Of a stretch of 64,000 nt of DNA, positions 43,801-53,166 are shown one piece after another (within the stretch, counting starts at the first letter, position 1; every line of letters begins with the position of its first letter). The DNA lies in the NCBI RefSeq assembly GCF_022662535.1, contig NZ_JAKQYM010000006.1, positions 124,001 through 188,000 of the forward strand. Reading direction: 5' to 3'. Position numbers and translations under genes: made by a program. The notes beneath the pieces are model-generated. The model was not told where the DNA came from, did not search any database, and was given only the letters and a program-made list of their open reading frames with translations. This stretch comes from Polaribacter marinus. GTDB lineage: Bacteria > Bacteroidota > Bacteroidia > Flavobacteriales > Flavobacteriaceae.

Positions 43801-45243
43801 TTATTGTAAGCCTCCACCTAAAGCTTCATATAAGTTTACAATAGTTAATAACTGTTGTAATTTGCTGTCAATGATGTTTAATTCTGCATTTAAAGCACTT
43901 TGTCTGGCAGTTAATAAATCTAAATAAGTAGCATAACCATTTTTAAGTAATTCGTTAGAATTTTGTTCTGCTTTACGCAAAGCTTCTACTTCATTTAATC
44001 TAAAAGTATATTTTTTAGTTTCAGAATTATAAGCAAATAATGCATTAGAGACTTCGCTTCCAGCTGTTAATAATGATTTTTTAAAGTTTAAAAGCGCTTG
44101 TTCTTGTTGTGCTTTTGCAACTTCGTATTGTGTTTTTATTTTTCTACCATTTAAAATAGGTTGAGTAATACCTCCGGCTAAATTTGCAAAGAACGAATTT
44201 CCATTAAATAAATTATCAAAATTTAAACTTTGTAATCCAGAAGAAGCCGTTAAAGTTAATGAAGGGTAAAAATTACTTTTAGCAACATTTGTTAATTCAA
44301 AAGACTGAATTAATTGATATTCTGCCGCCATAACATCTGGTCTATTACTTAATAAAGTAGCAGGAACACCTAGTTTTAATTCTGTTTCTATTTTTTGGTT
44401 TGTTAAGCTACCTCTCTTAAAATGTTGAGGTGATTTTCCTAACAAGATACTTAATGTGTTTTCTGTTTTAAAAATTGCAGTTTCTATATCTACCTCTAAA
44501 GCTTTTGCACTATTGTATTGAGCAATATTTTGATCTACAGCCACTTGGTTTGTTAACCCAGCCTCTTTTAATGCTTTAATAGTTTTTACACTGTTTTTTC
44601 TAGCTTCAATAGTTTTTTGGGTAATTTCTAATTGAGAATCTAATGCTAAAAGTTGATAATAAGTAGTAGCAATACTAGAAATTAATTGTGTTTTTACTGC
44701 TTGATGTGCAGCAACACTTTGTAAATAACTTGCAGCAAAAGCACGTTTATTACTTCTTATTTTCCCCCAAATATCAGCTTCCCAAGAAAGAGCACCAGAG
44801 ACTTCAAATTGATCAATATGATCGGTTCCCAAACTACTTAAAAGAGCGCCTTGTTGCCCGTTATTAGAAATATAAGATCTACTAGCAGAACCTGTTGCGT
44901 TTAGAGTTGGTAAATAACCCGATTTTCCTTGTTTTAAATAGGCTTCTGCGGCAATTATTTGTTGAATAGCAATTCTAATATCGATATTATTTTGAAGACC
45001 TTCTTCTATATATTGATTTAAATATGTGTCTGTAAATAATGTTTTCCAAGACACATCTGCCATAGAAATACTATCCGATGGCAAATGATCTGTTCTGTAT
45101 AAATGATCTGTTATTTTTAGTTCTGGTCTTGTATACTCTTTAGCCACAAAACAACTTTGTAATGTAAAAACCATTACAGTTAAAACGAGACCTTTTTGAA
45201 GGTTTTTATTTTTTATAATTGAAATCATATGATTATTCTTCAT
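43801..45243 (-). CDS. Outer-membrane efflux channel, TolC/OprM (NodT) type lipoprotein
   Basis: A 480-residue channel with lipobox LQSC (Cys31). The repeated helical-hairpin architecture is clear: DTYLNQYIEEGLQNNIDIRIAIQQI at the start, VSGALSWEADIWGKIRSNKRAF, LLSNRPDVMAAEYQLIQSFELTN near residue 315 and LDLLTARQSALNAELNII near the C-terminus, matching the OEP repeat. The ATG at 45243 overlaps the pump gene by 11 bases; a second in-frame ATG at 45228 would leave a 4-base gap and a shorter signal peptide. Either start is possible. Confidence 0.95.
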   Translation of the reverse strand: MKNNHMISIIKNKNLQKGLVLTVMVFTLQSCFVAKEYTRPELKITDHLYRTDHLPSDSISMADVSWKTLFTDTYLNQYIEEGLQNNIDIRIAIQQIIAAEAYLKQGKSGYLPTLNATGSASRSYISNNGQQGALLSSLGTDHIDQFEVSGALSWEADIWGKIRSNKRAFAASYLQSVAAHQAVKTQLISSIATTYYQLLALDSQLEITQKTIEARKNSVKTIKALKEAGLTNQVAVDQNIAQYNSAKALEVDIETAIFKTENTLSILLGKSPQHFKRGSLTNQKIETELKLGVPATLLSNRPDVMAAEYQLIQSFELTNVAKSNFYPSLTLTASSGLQSLNFDNLFNGNSFFANLAGGITQPILNGRKIKTQYEVAKAQQEQALLNFKKSLLTAGSEVSNALFAYNSETKKYTFRLNEVEALRKAEQNSNELLKNGYATYLDLLTARQSALNAELNIIDSKLQQLLTIVNLYEALGGGLQ

Positions 45244-48200
45244 TTTGTTGTGCGATAACTACTGGTTTACTAGAAACTTTTTCTTGTAACCATTGAAATA
45301 AAATAAATAGAATAGGAATTACAAAGACTCCTAAAATTGTTCCGATAAGCATTCCTCCTGCAGCACCTGTACCAATAGAATTGTTTCCAGCTGCCCCAAC
45401 ACCTTTAGCTAACACCAATGGCATCAATCCTAAAATAAAGGCAAAAGAGGTCATTAAAATTGGACGTAAACGTGCTTTTGCCCCATGTATAGCAGCCTCT
45501 ACAATTGTTTCTCCATTTTTACGTCTTTGAAGTGCGAATTCTACAATTAAGATGGCGTTTTTTGCGAGCAGACCAATAAGCATTATTAAGGCAATTTGGA
45601 AATAAATATTATTTTCTAATCCAAAAAACTTTGTGCTTATATAGGCACCAAATACACCAAAAGGAATAGAAAACACTACTGCAAATGGTAATAAATAACT
45701 TTCATATTGTGCACTTAATAAGAAGTAGACAAATAGAATACTTAATATAAAAATAAATGTGGTTTGATTACTTGCATTTACCTCTTCTCTAGTTAAACCA
45801 GAATAAGCAACGGTATAATTACTTGGTAATTTGGCAACTTCCTCTTCAATAACTCTAATAGCATCACCAGTACTAAAGCCATCATTTGTAGCACCAGTAA
45901 TGGTGGTAGAATTAAATAAGTTGAAACGCGTTACCGATTGTGGACCATAGACACGTTTTAAGTTTACAAACTGTGTAATTGGTGTCATTTCACCAGAATT
46001 TGTTCTTACATACATGCTATTTAAATCATCTACACTTGCTCTATCATCTGGTAAAGCCTGGATATAAACTCTAAACTGTTTTCCGAATTTAGAAAAATCA
46101 GAAGCATAGATCCCACCAATATAACCTTGTAAGGTAGAGAAGATACTGTTAACAGGTACTCCTTTTTCTTTGGCTAGAGGCACGTTAATTTCCATTTCAT
46201 ATTGAGGATAATTGGTGCTGAAAGAAGATTGTGCATATTTAATTTCTGGGTGACTCATTAAAGCCATTGCAAACTCTTTATTTGCTTTGTCTAAATCTTT
46301 AAAATCTCCTCCAAATTTGTCTAACAAATTCACTTCAAATCCGGCAGAATTACCAAAACCACGAATACTTGGTGGCGAGAAGAAAATAATATTTGCCTCT
46401 GGTATGGTTGCTGCAATACCGAATAATTTTCCAGTAATAGCTTGTACCGATAAAGATGGATCTTTACGATCTTCCCAATCTGCTAATTTTATAATTCCAA
46501 AACCATAGTTACTACCAGACCCACTAATTAAACTTCTACCTTTAATCATATTAACGGCTACAATACCCTCAATACCATTTATTTTACTGTATAAATCTCT
46601 TGCAACTCCATCTGTTCTGTCTAAAGATGCACCAGCAGGCAATTCAATATTAGCAAAAAGAATACCTCTATCTTCATTAGGGACAAAACCTGTTGGTGTT
46701 GTTTGTGAAGCCCAATAAATACCAGCCCCTGCAATAATTAATAATATTACAGAGACAAATTTTCTTTTGTATAAAAACTGAAGTGATTTTCCGTAGCGTT
46801 CTACAGTTGCATTAAACCCACGGTTAAACAAGGTGTAAAATCGTTTTAAAGGTCCTTTTCCTTTTAGTTCTTCATCCTCTTTATGAGGTTTTAGTAATAA
46901 GGCACATAATGCAGGACTTAAGGTTAATGCATTTACTGCAGAAATAAGAATTGCAATAATTAAAGTGACACCAAACTGCTCATAAAAAACACCCGTTGGA
47001 CCAGAAATAAAGGTTACCGGAATAAATACTGCAGCCATTACCAATGTAATTGATATAATTGCTCCAGATATTTCATTCATTGCTGTAAGTGTAGCCTTTT
47101 TAGGATTCTTTTCTCCTTCATCTAATTTAGCATGCACAGCTTCTACGACCACAATAGCATCATCTACCACAATACCAATGGCGAGCACTAATGCAAATAG
47201 TGTTAGTAAGTTAATAGAATATCCAAAAACACTTAAGAAAAAGAAGGTACCAATAATAGAAACCGGTACAGCAATTGCCGGAATTAATGTAGAACGAAAA
47301 TCTTGTAAGAAGATAAACACCACTAAAAACACCAATAAAAAGGCTTCTAATAAAGTACTAATTACTTTTTCTATAGAAGCATTTAAAAACAAACTTGTGT
47401 CATAAGGGACAAAAATGTCTAATCCTTCTGGAAGATCTTTTTTAACCGATTCTAAGGTTACTTTAATGTTTTCTATAATTTCTTTTGCGTTAGAACCCTT
47501 TGTTTGGAAAATACCCATAAATACAGCAGGGTTTCCCTTACTCATCGCATTAGCAGAGTATGATTGTGCATCAAGTTCTATCGTTGCTATATCGTTAAGT
47601 CTAAGAAACTGTCCGTTTCCTAATGCTTTTATCACAATATCACCATATTGACTTTCATTTTTAAAACGACCACTATATGTTAATGTGTAAGAAAAAGCTT
47701 CACCATTATTTTCGCCTAAAGAACCAGCCGCAGCTTCTAAATTTTGTTCAGCCAAAGCCGCAGAAATATCAGAAGGAATTAAATTATAAGCTGCTAGTTT
47801 TTCTGGTTTTAACCAAATTCGCATTGCATAATCTTGTTGAGAGAATACACTCACATCTCCAACCCCACTAATACGTTGCATAGCAGGAATAACATTAATT
47901 TTTAAATAATTCTGAATAAAAGTTGCATCATAATTGTCACTTTCAGAATACATAGATATAAACATTAAAGCACTAGTTTCTTGCTTTTGTGTTGTAACCC
48001 CTGTTTGAATAACTTCTTTAGGTAATAAAGGGTTTGCTCTTGAAACACGGTTTTGAACGTTAACCGCAGCAATATCTGCATCAATTTCTTGATTAAAATA
48101 CACTGTAATTTCAGCAGTTCCATTATTAGAAGCAGTAGAGGTTATGTAGGTCATTCCTTCTACCCCATTAATTTGCTCTTCTATAGGAATAATTACACTC

Positions 48201-48376
48201 TCTAAAACAGTTTCTGCATTTGCACCTGCATAAGATGCCCTTACTTTAATTGTTGGTGGCGCAATATCTGGATACTCTTCTATAGGTAAACCAGTAATGC
48301 TTATAACTCCTAATATAACGATGATAATGGAGATTACTGTTGAAAGAACGGGTCTTTCAATAAATGTTTTTAACAT
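45233..48376 (-). CDS. RND efflux pump inner-membrane permease, HAE-1 (AcrB/MexB) type
   Basis: A 1047-residue proton-driven multidrug pump. Start FIERPVLSTVISIIIVILGV is the canonical beginning; the proton-relay pair sits in GIVVDDAIVVVEAVHAKLDEG (TM4, near residue 410) and the matching Lys in TM10 in LIGLLAKNAILIVEFA near 945. The pore and docking domains are between, with GFVPNEDRGILFANIELPAG at the second half. HAE-1 pumps export drugs, detergents or lipids. The order adaptor-pump-channel is complete, so the set should form a working tripartite pump. Confidence 0.97.
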   Translation of the reverse strand: MLKTFIERPVLSTVISIIIVILGVISITGLPIEEYPDIAPPTIKVRASYAGANAETVLESVIIPIEEQINGVEGMTYITSTASNNGTAEITVYFNQEIDADIAAVNVQNRVSRANPLLPKEVIQTGVTTQKQETSALMFISMYSESDNYDATFIQNYLKINVIPAMQRISGVGDVSVFSQQDYAMRIWLKPEKLAAYNLIPSDISAALAEQNLEAAAGSLGENNGEAFSYTLTYSGRFKNESQYGDIVIKALGNGQFLRLNDIATIELDAQSYSANAMSKGNPAVFMGIFQTKGSNAKEIIENIKVTLESVKKDLPEGLDIFVPYDTSLFLNASIEKVISTLLEAFLLVFLVVFIFLQDFRSTLIPAIAVPVSIIGTFFFLSVFGYSINLLTLFALVLAIGIVVDDAIVVVEAVHAKLDEGEKNPKKATLTAMNEISGAIISITLVMAAVFIPVTFISGPTGVFYEQFGVTLIIAILISAVNALTLSPALCALLLKPHKEDEELKGKGPLKRFYTLFNRGFNATVERYGKSLQFLYKRKFVSVILLIIAGAGIYWASQTTPTGFVPNEDRGILFANIELPAGASLDRTDGVARDLYSKINGIEGIVAVNMIKGRSLISGSGSNYGFGIIKLADWEDRKDPSLSVQAITGKLFGIAATIPEANIIFFSPPSIRGFGNSAGFEVNLLDKFGGDFKDLDKANKEFAMALMSHPEIKYAQSSFSTNYPQYEMEINVPLAKEKGVPVNSIFSTLQGYIGGIYASDFSKFGKQFRVYIQALPDDRASVDDLNSMYVRTNSGEMTPITQFVNLKRVYGPQSVTRFNLFNSTTITGATNDGFSTGDAIRVIEEEVAKLPSNYTVAYSGLTREEVNASNQTTFIFILSILFVYFLLSAQYESYLLPFAVVFSIPFGVFGAYISTKFFGLENNIYFQIALIMLIGLLAKNAILIVEFALQRRKNGETIVEAAIHGAKARLRPILMTSFAFILGLMPLVLAKGVGAAGNNSIGTGAAGGMLIGTILGVFVIPILFILFQWLQEKVSSKPVVIAQQNEE

Positions 48377-48397
48377 GCCTAATATATTTGTTAGTTA

Positions 48398-49528
48398 TTA
48401 GTTTTTAAATAATGTTGTTATTGGTTTGATGGCTTCATCAAAAGAGATCTCTTTAGGAGAAATAGTCATACCATTTCTTAATTTACTAACCCCAGATGTT
48501 ATAATTTTATCTTTTAAATTGACCCCAGATGCTACAACATAAAGATTTCCTATAGTTGCTTTTACTTTAATAATTGATGTTGTAACCTTGTTATTATCAC
48601 CTAATTTAAACAACATAATATTTCCTTGTTGCTCGTAAGTAGCCTGTTGTGGGATAACAATTACATTTTCATAAACTATTGGAATTTGAATTTTACCACT
48701 ATTACCATTAGATAATAACTGATTTTGGTTATTAAAAACAGCACGTAAACTTACTGTTCCGGTACTTTTATTAATTTGTCCTGTACTGGTTTCAATTTTT
48801 CCTTTTTCAGAATACATATTTCCGTTAGCTAGCATTAAGTTTACTGCAGGATAATTTGCTAATTTTTCTTTTAGGTTTTTACCTTTTGCATTTTGTAAAA
48901 AGTCTAAATACTGACTTTCATTTAAACTAAAAAAAGCATATACCTTACTAGTATTACTTACTGTTGTTAAGGGCATTGTATTTGTAGGGCTAATCAAAGC
49001 ACCTTCTCTAAAATTAATAGCACCAACAAAGCCATCAACAGGACTTTTAATAGTTGCGTAACCAATATTTGCAGAAATACTACTATAATTTGCTTTTGCT
49101 TGTGCTAAGTTTGCTTTTGCAGTTTCTAATTGCACGGGACTTATTATGTTTTTTTCTACAAGTGGAATTAGTTTCTCTACTTCTACCTGTGCCACATTAA
49201 TACGAGCTTTAGCAGCCCCAGCATCTTGACTTAAGGATTGTGTTTCTAGTTTAAAAAGGGTTTGACCTTTACGTACTTTTTGGCCCTCATCAACCATTAC
49301 TTTTTGAATGTATCCTGATACCTTTGCTCTTACATCACTGTTTACTATTCCTTCAATGTTTGTAGGGTATTCTTTATAATCTGTTACAGTTTTTAATTGT
49401 ATTTGTGCTGTTGGAAAAGCTTGAGGAGGAGCTTGTGGTTTTTGAAGTGATTCTTGTTTGTTATTACAACTTATAACAGCTAAAAAGAGGCTTAGCGATA
49501 ATAGAATATATAATTTGTTGTTTTTCAT
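48398..49528 (-). CDS. RND efflux periplasmic adaptor (membrane fusion) lipoprotein
   Basis: A 376-residue adaptor. Signal with lipobox ISC (Cys21 in LAVISCNNKQ), then the lipoyl domain SDVRAKVSGYIQKVMVDEGQ, KVRKGQTLFKLE, the alpha-hairpin through AGAAKARINVAQVEVEKLIPL, and the beta-barrel region TIKSPVDGFVGAINFREGAL, which is a strong MFP signature. It links pump and channel in the periplasm. It is 11 bases after the GbsR-type gene and 21 bases before the pump gene. Confidence 0.95.
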   Translation of the reverse strand: MKNNKLYILLSLSLFLAVISCNNKQESLQKPQAPPQAFPTAQIQLKTVTDYKEYPTNIEGIVNSDVRAKVSGYIQKVMVDEGQKVRKGQTLFKLETQSLSQDAGAAKARINVAQVEVEKLIPLVEKNIISPVQLETAKANLAQAKANYSSISANIGYATIKSPVDGFVGAINFREGALISPTNTMPLTTVSNTSKVYAFFSLNESQYLDFLQNAKGKNLKEKLANYPAVNLMLANGNMYSEKGKIETSTGQINKSTGTVSLRAVFNNQNQLLSNGNSGKIQIPIVYENVIVIPQQATYEQQGNIMLFKLGDNNKVTTSIIKVKATIGNLYVVASGVNLKDKIITSGVSKLRNGMTISPKEISFDEAIKPITTLFKN

Positions 49529-49539
49529 TTTATAAATAT

Positions 49540-50043
49540 TTAAATACTAATTTTATCGTTGTTTAATTTTGATTTTAATTTTTCTATAGAAGCTGAAGCT
49601 CCGTTTATAAATTCAATGTAATCGTTATGAAAGTTTAAATCGAATTTTTCTTCTTCATTTTCAATTTTATTATTATTTATTTTCTCTTTATAGTTTTTAA
49701 TTTCTAGATGTAGTTCTCGTTCTTCTTTCCAATGTTTTGTCAATTTATTAATGTGTTGAATAATGGTATTCGTATTAATTATAAAATATTTTTTACGATC
49801 TCCAGTTTTAGTGAAATATTGAATCTTGTTTAAATCTTGCAAATGATTAAGGTGCGTAGATATTGTACTTTTACTTGCGCAAAGAATATTTACCATATCT
49901 TCAAAAGTTGCCCCTTTTTTTCCGGTAAGAATTATATAAGATAAAATACGAGCAGCAACAGGTGCCAACTGTTCTCTGTTTTCTAAATGAACACCTAGTT
50001 TTTCTACTAAAGCCATTTTTTCTTTACAAATATTATCTTTCAT
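49540..50043 (-). CDS. GbsR/MarR-type transcriptional regulator
   Basis: A 167-residue winged-helix protein. The HTH is GATFEDMVNILCASKSTISTHLNHLQDL near residues 39-66 and the wing is IQYFTKTGDRKKYFIIN. The helical N- and C-termini (a dimerisation region with LHLEIKNYKEKINN) fit the GbsR subgroup found at the head of many Bacteroidota RND operons. It is the first gene of the operon and probably controls it through the palindromes between 50062 and 50136. Confidence 0.88.
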   Translation of the reverse strand: MKDNICKEKMALVEKLGVHLENREQLAPVAARILSYIILTGKKGATFEDMVNILCASKSTISTHLNHLQDLNKIQYFTKTGDRKKYFIINTNTIIQHINKLTKHWKEERELHLEIKNYKEKINNNKIENEEEKFDLNFHNDYIEFINGASASIEKLKSKLNNDKISI

Positions 50044-50061
50044 TTTTTTTGTTTTTATATG

Positions 50062-50094
50062 ACTGTTTCTATTTTTGAAACGAATTGAAACAGT
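50062..50094. promoter_or_regulatory. Palindrome in the 5' leader of the efflux operon
   Basis: ACTGTTTC (50062-50069) and GAAACAGT (50087-50094) form perfect 8-bp arms with a 17-base spacer, which itself holds another GAAAC. It lies between the predicted transcription start and the GbsR-type start codon, so it is a likely operator or leader hairpin. Confidence 0.55.
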
Positions 50095-50104
50095 AATTTT
50101 TTTG

Positions 50105-50112
50105 CAAATATA
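50105..50112 (-). promoter_or_regulatory. -7 promoter element of the efflux operon
   Basis: On the minus strand TATATTTG, an exact TAnnTTTG match. A TTTG 23 bases upstream on that strand can serve as the -33 element. Confidence 0.62.
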
Positions 50113-50118
50113 TTAATA

Positions 50119-50136
50119 GTTCGGAACAAACCGAAC
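50119..50136. promoter_or_regulatory. Palindromic operator between -33 and -7 of the efflux operon
   Basis: GTTCGGAACAAACCGAAC: perfect 6-bp arms GTTCGG / CCGAAC with a 6-base spacer, GC-rich for this genome and lodged between the promoter elements, where a bound repressor would exclude RNA polymerase. The best candidate for the binding protein is the GbsR-type regulator or the TetR protein of the same operon. Confidence 0.6.
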
Positions 50137-50161
50137 AAAAAGAACATAAAAAATGTTAAAT

Positions 50162-50188
50162 AAAAAAAACCGATAGAATTATCGGCTT
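50162..50188 (-). terminator. Terminator after the 87-aa gene/pheS unit
   Basis: Minus-strand stem CCGATA / TATCGG (50170-50175, 50180-50185) with loop of 4 and a run of seven T. Confidence 0.75.
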
Positions 50189-50216
50189 TAAATACTTTAG
50201 GGTGTGTGTTTTTGTG

Positions 50217-50480
50217 TTAAACTTCCCATATTTTATAAAACTCTTTTTTAGAGATAAGATCTCCATCACACTCATCAATAGTTAATGTACCATCACACAA
50301 ACTACCAAATTCATCCTCTAAATTAGCTGCATTATATTTAGTTACTTTTCCGTTTTTATAAACAGTAATTTGTTTTAAAACCTCGTCTGAATCGTTGGTT
50401 TCAAAAAACCAAGTAGAAGTTCCCCAATCTGCATATTTATCATCTCTATTTTCGTCCCAAAATTGTGAAAAGTAGTTCAT
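50217..50480 (-). CDS. Small conserved hypothetical protein (87 aa), pheS operon
   Basis: An acidic 87-residue soluble protein (YADWGTSTWFFETNDSDEVL, ITVYKNGKVTKYNAANLEDE, ISKKEFYKIWE). The layout of a strand pair with a Y-K-N-G-K turn followed by an E-F-x-x-I-W end resembles DUF6881-like proteins, but the match is uncertain. The start codon overlaps the pheS stop by one base (TAATG), so translation is probably coupled. Confidence 0.65.
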   Translation of the reverse strand: MNYFSQFWDENRDDKYADWGTSTWFFETNDSDEVLKQITVYKNGKVTKYNAANLEDEFGSLCDGTLTIDECDGDLISKKEFYKIWEV

Positions 50481-51499
50481 TATAATACCGATTTAAATTG
50501 TTCTAAGAAACGTTTGTCATTTTCATAAAACATTCGAATGTCTGGTATTTGATATAACAACATGGCAATACGTTCTATACCCATTCCAAAAGCGTATCCA
50601 GAGTATTTTGTAGGATCAATATTTGCATTTTTTAATACATTAGGATCTACCATACCACAACCCATAATTTCTAACCAACCAGTACCTTTGGTAATTCTGT
50701 AATCAGTTTCGGTTTCTAAACCCCAATAAATATCTACCTCTGCACTTGGCTCTGTAAAAGGGAAATAAGAAGGACGTAAACGTATTTTAGATTTCCCAAA
50801 CATTTCTTTAGTAAAGTATAAAAGGGTTTGTTTTAAATCGGCAAAAGATACATCTGTATCAATATATAAACCTTCGACTTGATGAAAAATACAATGTGCA
50901 CGCGCAGAAATATCTTCATTTCTAAAAACTCTTCCCGGAGAAATTGTTCTTATAGGTGGTGTATTATTTTCCATATAACGCACTTGCACAGAAGATGTGT
51001 GAGTACGTAATAAAATATCAGGATCTTGTTCTATGAAGAAGGTGTCTTGCATATCTCTTGCAGGATGATATTCTGGCAAGTTCAAAGCAGTAAAATTATG
51101 CCAATCGTCTTCTATCTCTGGGCCTTCAGAAACGGTAAAACCTATTCTATTAAAAACTTCAATAATTTGATTTTTGACCAATGAAATTGGATGACGAGAG
51201 CCTAATTCAATAGGTTCAGAAGGTCTAGACAAATCTCCATAAAACCCTTTATCTTCAACAGCATTTTCTAAAGATTCATTCAGAGCAGTAACTTTTCCTT
51301 CTGCAGATTTTTTTAAATTATTTAAGGCTTGTCCAAAATCTTTACGCATAGCTGCGTCAACATTTTTAAACTCAGCAAAAAGGTCTTTTAACACACCTTT
51401 GCTTCCTAAGTATTTGATTCTAAAAACTTCAATTTCTTCTTTAGTAGTTGCTTTAAAAGCTTCTACATCACCAATCAATTCTTTAACTTTATCTAACAT
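50480..51499 (-). CDS. pheS: Phenylalanyl-tRNA synthetase alpha subunit
   Basis: A 339-residue class II synthetase subunit. N-terminal coiled coil (KVKELIGDVEAFKATTKEEI), then the catalytic core: motif 1 region HPISLVKNQIIEVFNRIGF with TVSEGPEIEDDWHNFTALNLP, motif 2 LLRTHTSSVQVRYMENNTPP and RVFRNEDISARAHCIFHQVEG, motif 3 YAFGMGIERIAMLLYQIPDIR near the C-terminus. The partner pheT is not adjacent, as is common in Bacteroidota. Confidence 0.97.
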   Translation of the reverse strand: MLDKVKELIGDVEAFKATTKEEIEVFRIKYLGSKGVLKDLFAEFKNVDAAMRKDFGQALNNLKKSAEGKVTALNESLENAVEDKGFYGDLSRPSEPIELGSRHPISLVKNQIIEVFNRIGFTVSEGPEIEDDWHNFTALNLPEYHPARDMQDTFFIEQDPDILLRTHTSSVQVRYMENNTPPIRTISPGRVFRNEDISARAHCIFHQVEGLYIDTDVSFADLKQTLLYFTKEMFGKSKIRLRPSYFPFTEPSAEVDIYWGLETETDYRITKGTGWLEIMGCGMVDPNVLKNANIDPTKYSGYAFGMGIERIAMLLYQIPDIRMFYENDKRFLEQFKSVL

Positions 51500-51656
51500 T
51501 ATTCATTCTAGATTAGAGTACAAATTTACATTTTTTTCAAGAGTTTTATTACGGATTTTAAAACTATTGCAATTCACACTACGAAATCGATTGAAAACAA
51601 GGGGTTTTAGAATTAATATAAATTTAATTTTAAATTTAATCAGATTGAAAATTAGC

Positions 51657-51664
51657 TATCTTTG
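51657..51664 (+). promoter_or_regulatory. -7 promoter element of glutamate dehydrogenase 1
   Basis: TATCTTTG, exact TAnnTTTG match, 44 bases before the ATG at 51709; no clear -33 TTG at the usual spacing. Confidence 0.55.
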
Positions 51665-51708
51665 TCACTTTAAATTTTTATTAATACCATAAAAAGCACA
51701 TGAAAATT

Positions 51709-53052
51709 ATGGAATCTAAAATAAACGCTTTTATGAATTACGTAAAAGAACGTAATTCTAATGAACCTGAATTTTTACAAGCTGTACATGAAGTTGCAGA
51801 AACAGTAATTCCGTTTATTGAAAAAAACTCTAAATATCAAGGGAAAAAATTATTAGAGAGAATGGTAGAGCCAGAAAGAACATTAATGTTCCGTGTGCCA
51901 TGGGTAGATGATAGTGGAGAAACACAAATAAATAGAGGTTATAGAGTAGAGTTTAATTCTGCAATAGGCCCATATAAAGGAGGTTTGCGTTTTCATCCAT
52001 CAGTAAACTTATCAATTTTAAAATTTTTAGGTTTTGAACAAGTGTTTAAAAATTCTTTAACAACTTTACCAATGGGTGGAGGAAAAGGAGGATCAGACTT
52101 TAATCCAAAAGGAAAATCAGACAGAGAAGTAATGGCATTTTGTCAAGCCTTTATGTCAGAATTATTTCGTCATATTGGAGCAAATACAGATGTTCCTGCA
52201 GGTGATATCGGTGTAGGAGGTAGAGAAATTGGATTTATGTTTGGTCAATATAAAAAATTACGCAACGAGTTTGTAGGTGTTTTAACAGGAAAAGGTGCAA
52301 GTTGGGGAGGATCTTTAATTAGACCAGAAGCGACGGGTTATGGTGATGTATATTTTGCACAAAATATGTTAAAAACCAAAGAAGATTCTTTTGAGGGAAA
52401 AACAGTTGCCGTATCTGGTTCAGGTAATGTTGCACAATATGCTACACAAAAAGCTACCGAATTAGGAGCTAAAGTAGTTACAATGTCTGATTCTTCTGGA
52501 TATATATATGATATAGACGGAATTGATGCTGAAAAGTTAGCATACATAATGGATATTAAAAATGTTCGTAGAGGTAGAATTAATGAATATGTAGAAAAAT
52601 ATCCAAAAGCAAAATTTTTCGCAGGAGAAAGACCTTGGTCTACTAAATGTGATGTAGCTTTACCTTGTGCAACTCAAAATGAACTAAATGGAGATGAAGC
52701 GAAAATATTAATTACAAATGGTTGTATTTGTGTTGCAGAAGGAGCAAATATGCCTTCTACACCAGAAGCAATTACTGCTTTTCAAGAAGCAAAAATATTG
52801 TTTTCTCCTGGAAAAGCATCAAATGCTGGTGGTGTTGCAACTTCTGGTTTAGAAATGAGTCAAAATTCTTTACGTTACAATTGGACTAGAGAAGAGGTAG
52901 ATACTAAGTTACATCAAATAATGAACGATATTCATGCTTCATGTGTTGAATACGGAACACAAGCAAATGGTTATGTAGATTATGTAAAAGGAGCAAATGT
53001 TGCTGGTTTTGTAAAAGTTGCAGATGCTATGTTAGATCAAGGAGTTGTGTAA
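51709..53052 (+). CDS. gdhA: Glutamate dehydrogenase, NADP-type, paralog 1
   Basis: A 447-residue hexameric GDH (start at the second in-frame ATG; another ATG lies 9 bases upstream). Seen: GPYKGGLRFHPSVNLSILKF, PMGGGKGGSDFNPKGKS with the catalytic Lys, GREIGFMFGQYKKL. The dinucleotide fold reads VAVSGSGNVAQYATQ and VVTMSDSSGYIYD. At the places where Clostridium symbiosum GDH has Phe, Pro and Asp, here there are Ser, Ser and Ser; these residues set coenzyme choice there, and Ser points to NADP(H). Role: ammonium assimilation. Ends in a strong terminator. Confidence 0.95.
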   Translation: MESKINAFMNYVKERNSNEPEFLQAVHEVAETVIPFIEKNSKYQGKKLLERMVEPERTLMFRVPWVDDSGETQINRGYRVEFNSAIGPYKGGLRFHPSVNLSILKFLGFEQVFKNSLTTLPMGGGKGGSDFNPKGKSDREVMAFCQAFMSELFRHIGANTDVPAGDIGVGGREIGFMFGQYKKLRNEFVGVLTGKGASWGGSLIRPEATGYGDVYFAQNMLKTKEDSFEGKTVAVSGSGNVAQYATQKATELGAKVVTMSDSSGYIYDIDGIDAEKLAYIMDIKNVRRGRINEYVEKYPKAKFFAGERPWSTKCDVALPCATQNELNGDEAKILITNGCICVAEGANMPSTPEAITAFQEAKILFSPGKASNAGGVATSGLEMSQNSLRYNWTREEVDTKLHQIMNDIHASCVEYGTQANGYVDYVKGANVAGFVKVADAMLDQGVV

Positions 53053-53073
53053 ATAAAAATTTTAATAATATGT

Positions 53074-53104
53074 AAAAGCGCATCATTTTTGATGCGCTTT
53101 TTTT
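53074..53104 (+). terminator. Terminator of glutamate dehydrogenase 1
   Basis: Stem AAAAGCGCATCA / TGATGCGCTTTT with a 4-base loop and T run. Its core GCGCATCA recurs in the terminator of paralog 2. Confidence 0.9.
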
Positions 53105-53166
53105 ATTTTTAAATAGTTTAGAAACTAAAATTTATATATTGTGTGTCAATAACAAAAGGAACAAAT

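Noticed and set aside
53143..53166. GTG upstream start for the receiver/ATP-grasp protein
   Set aside because: The ATG at 53167 is a better start and the eight extra residues show no conserved character.
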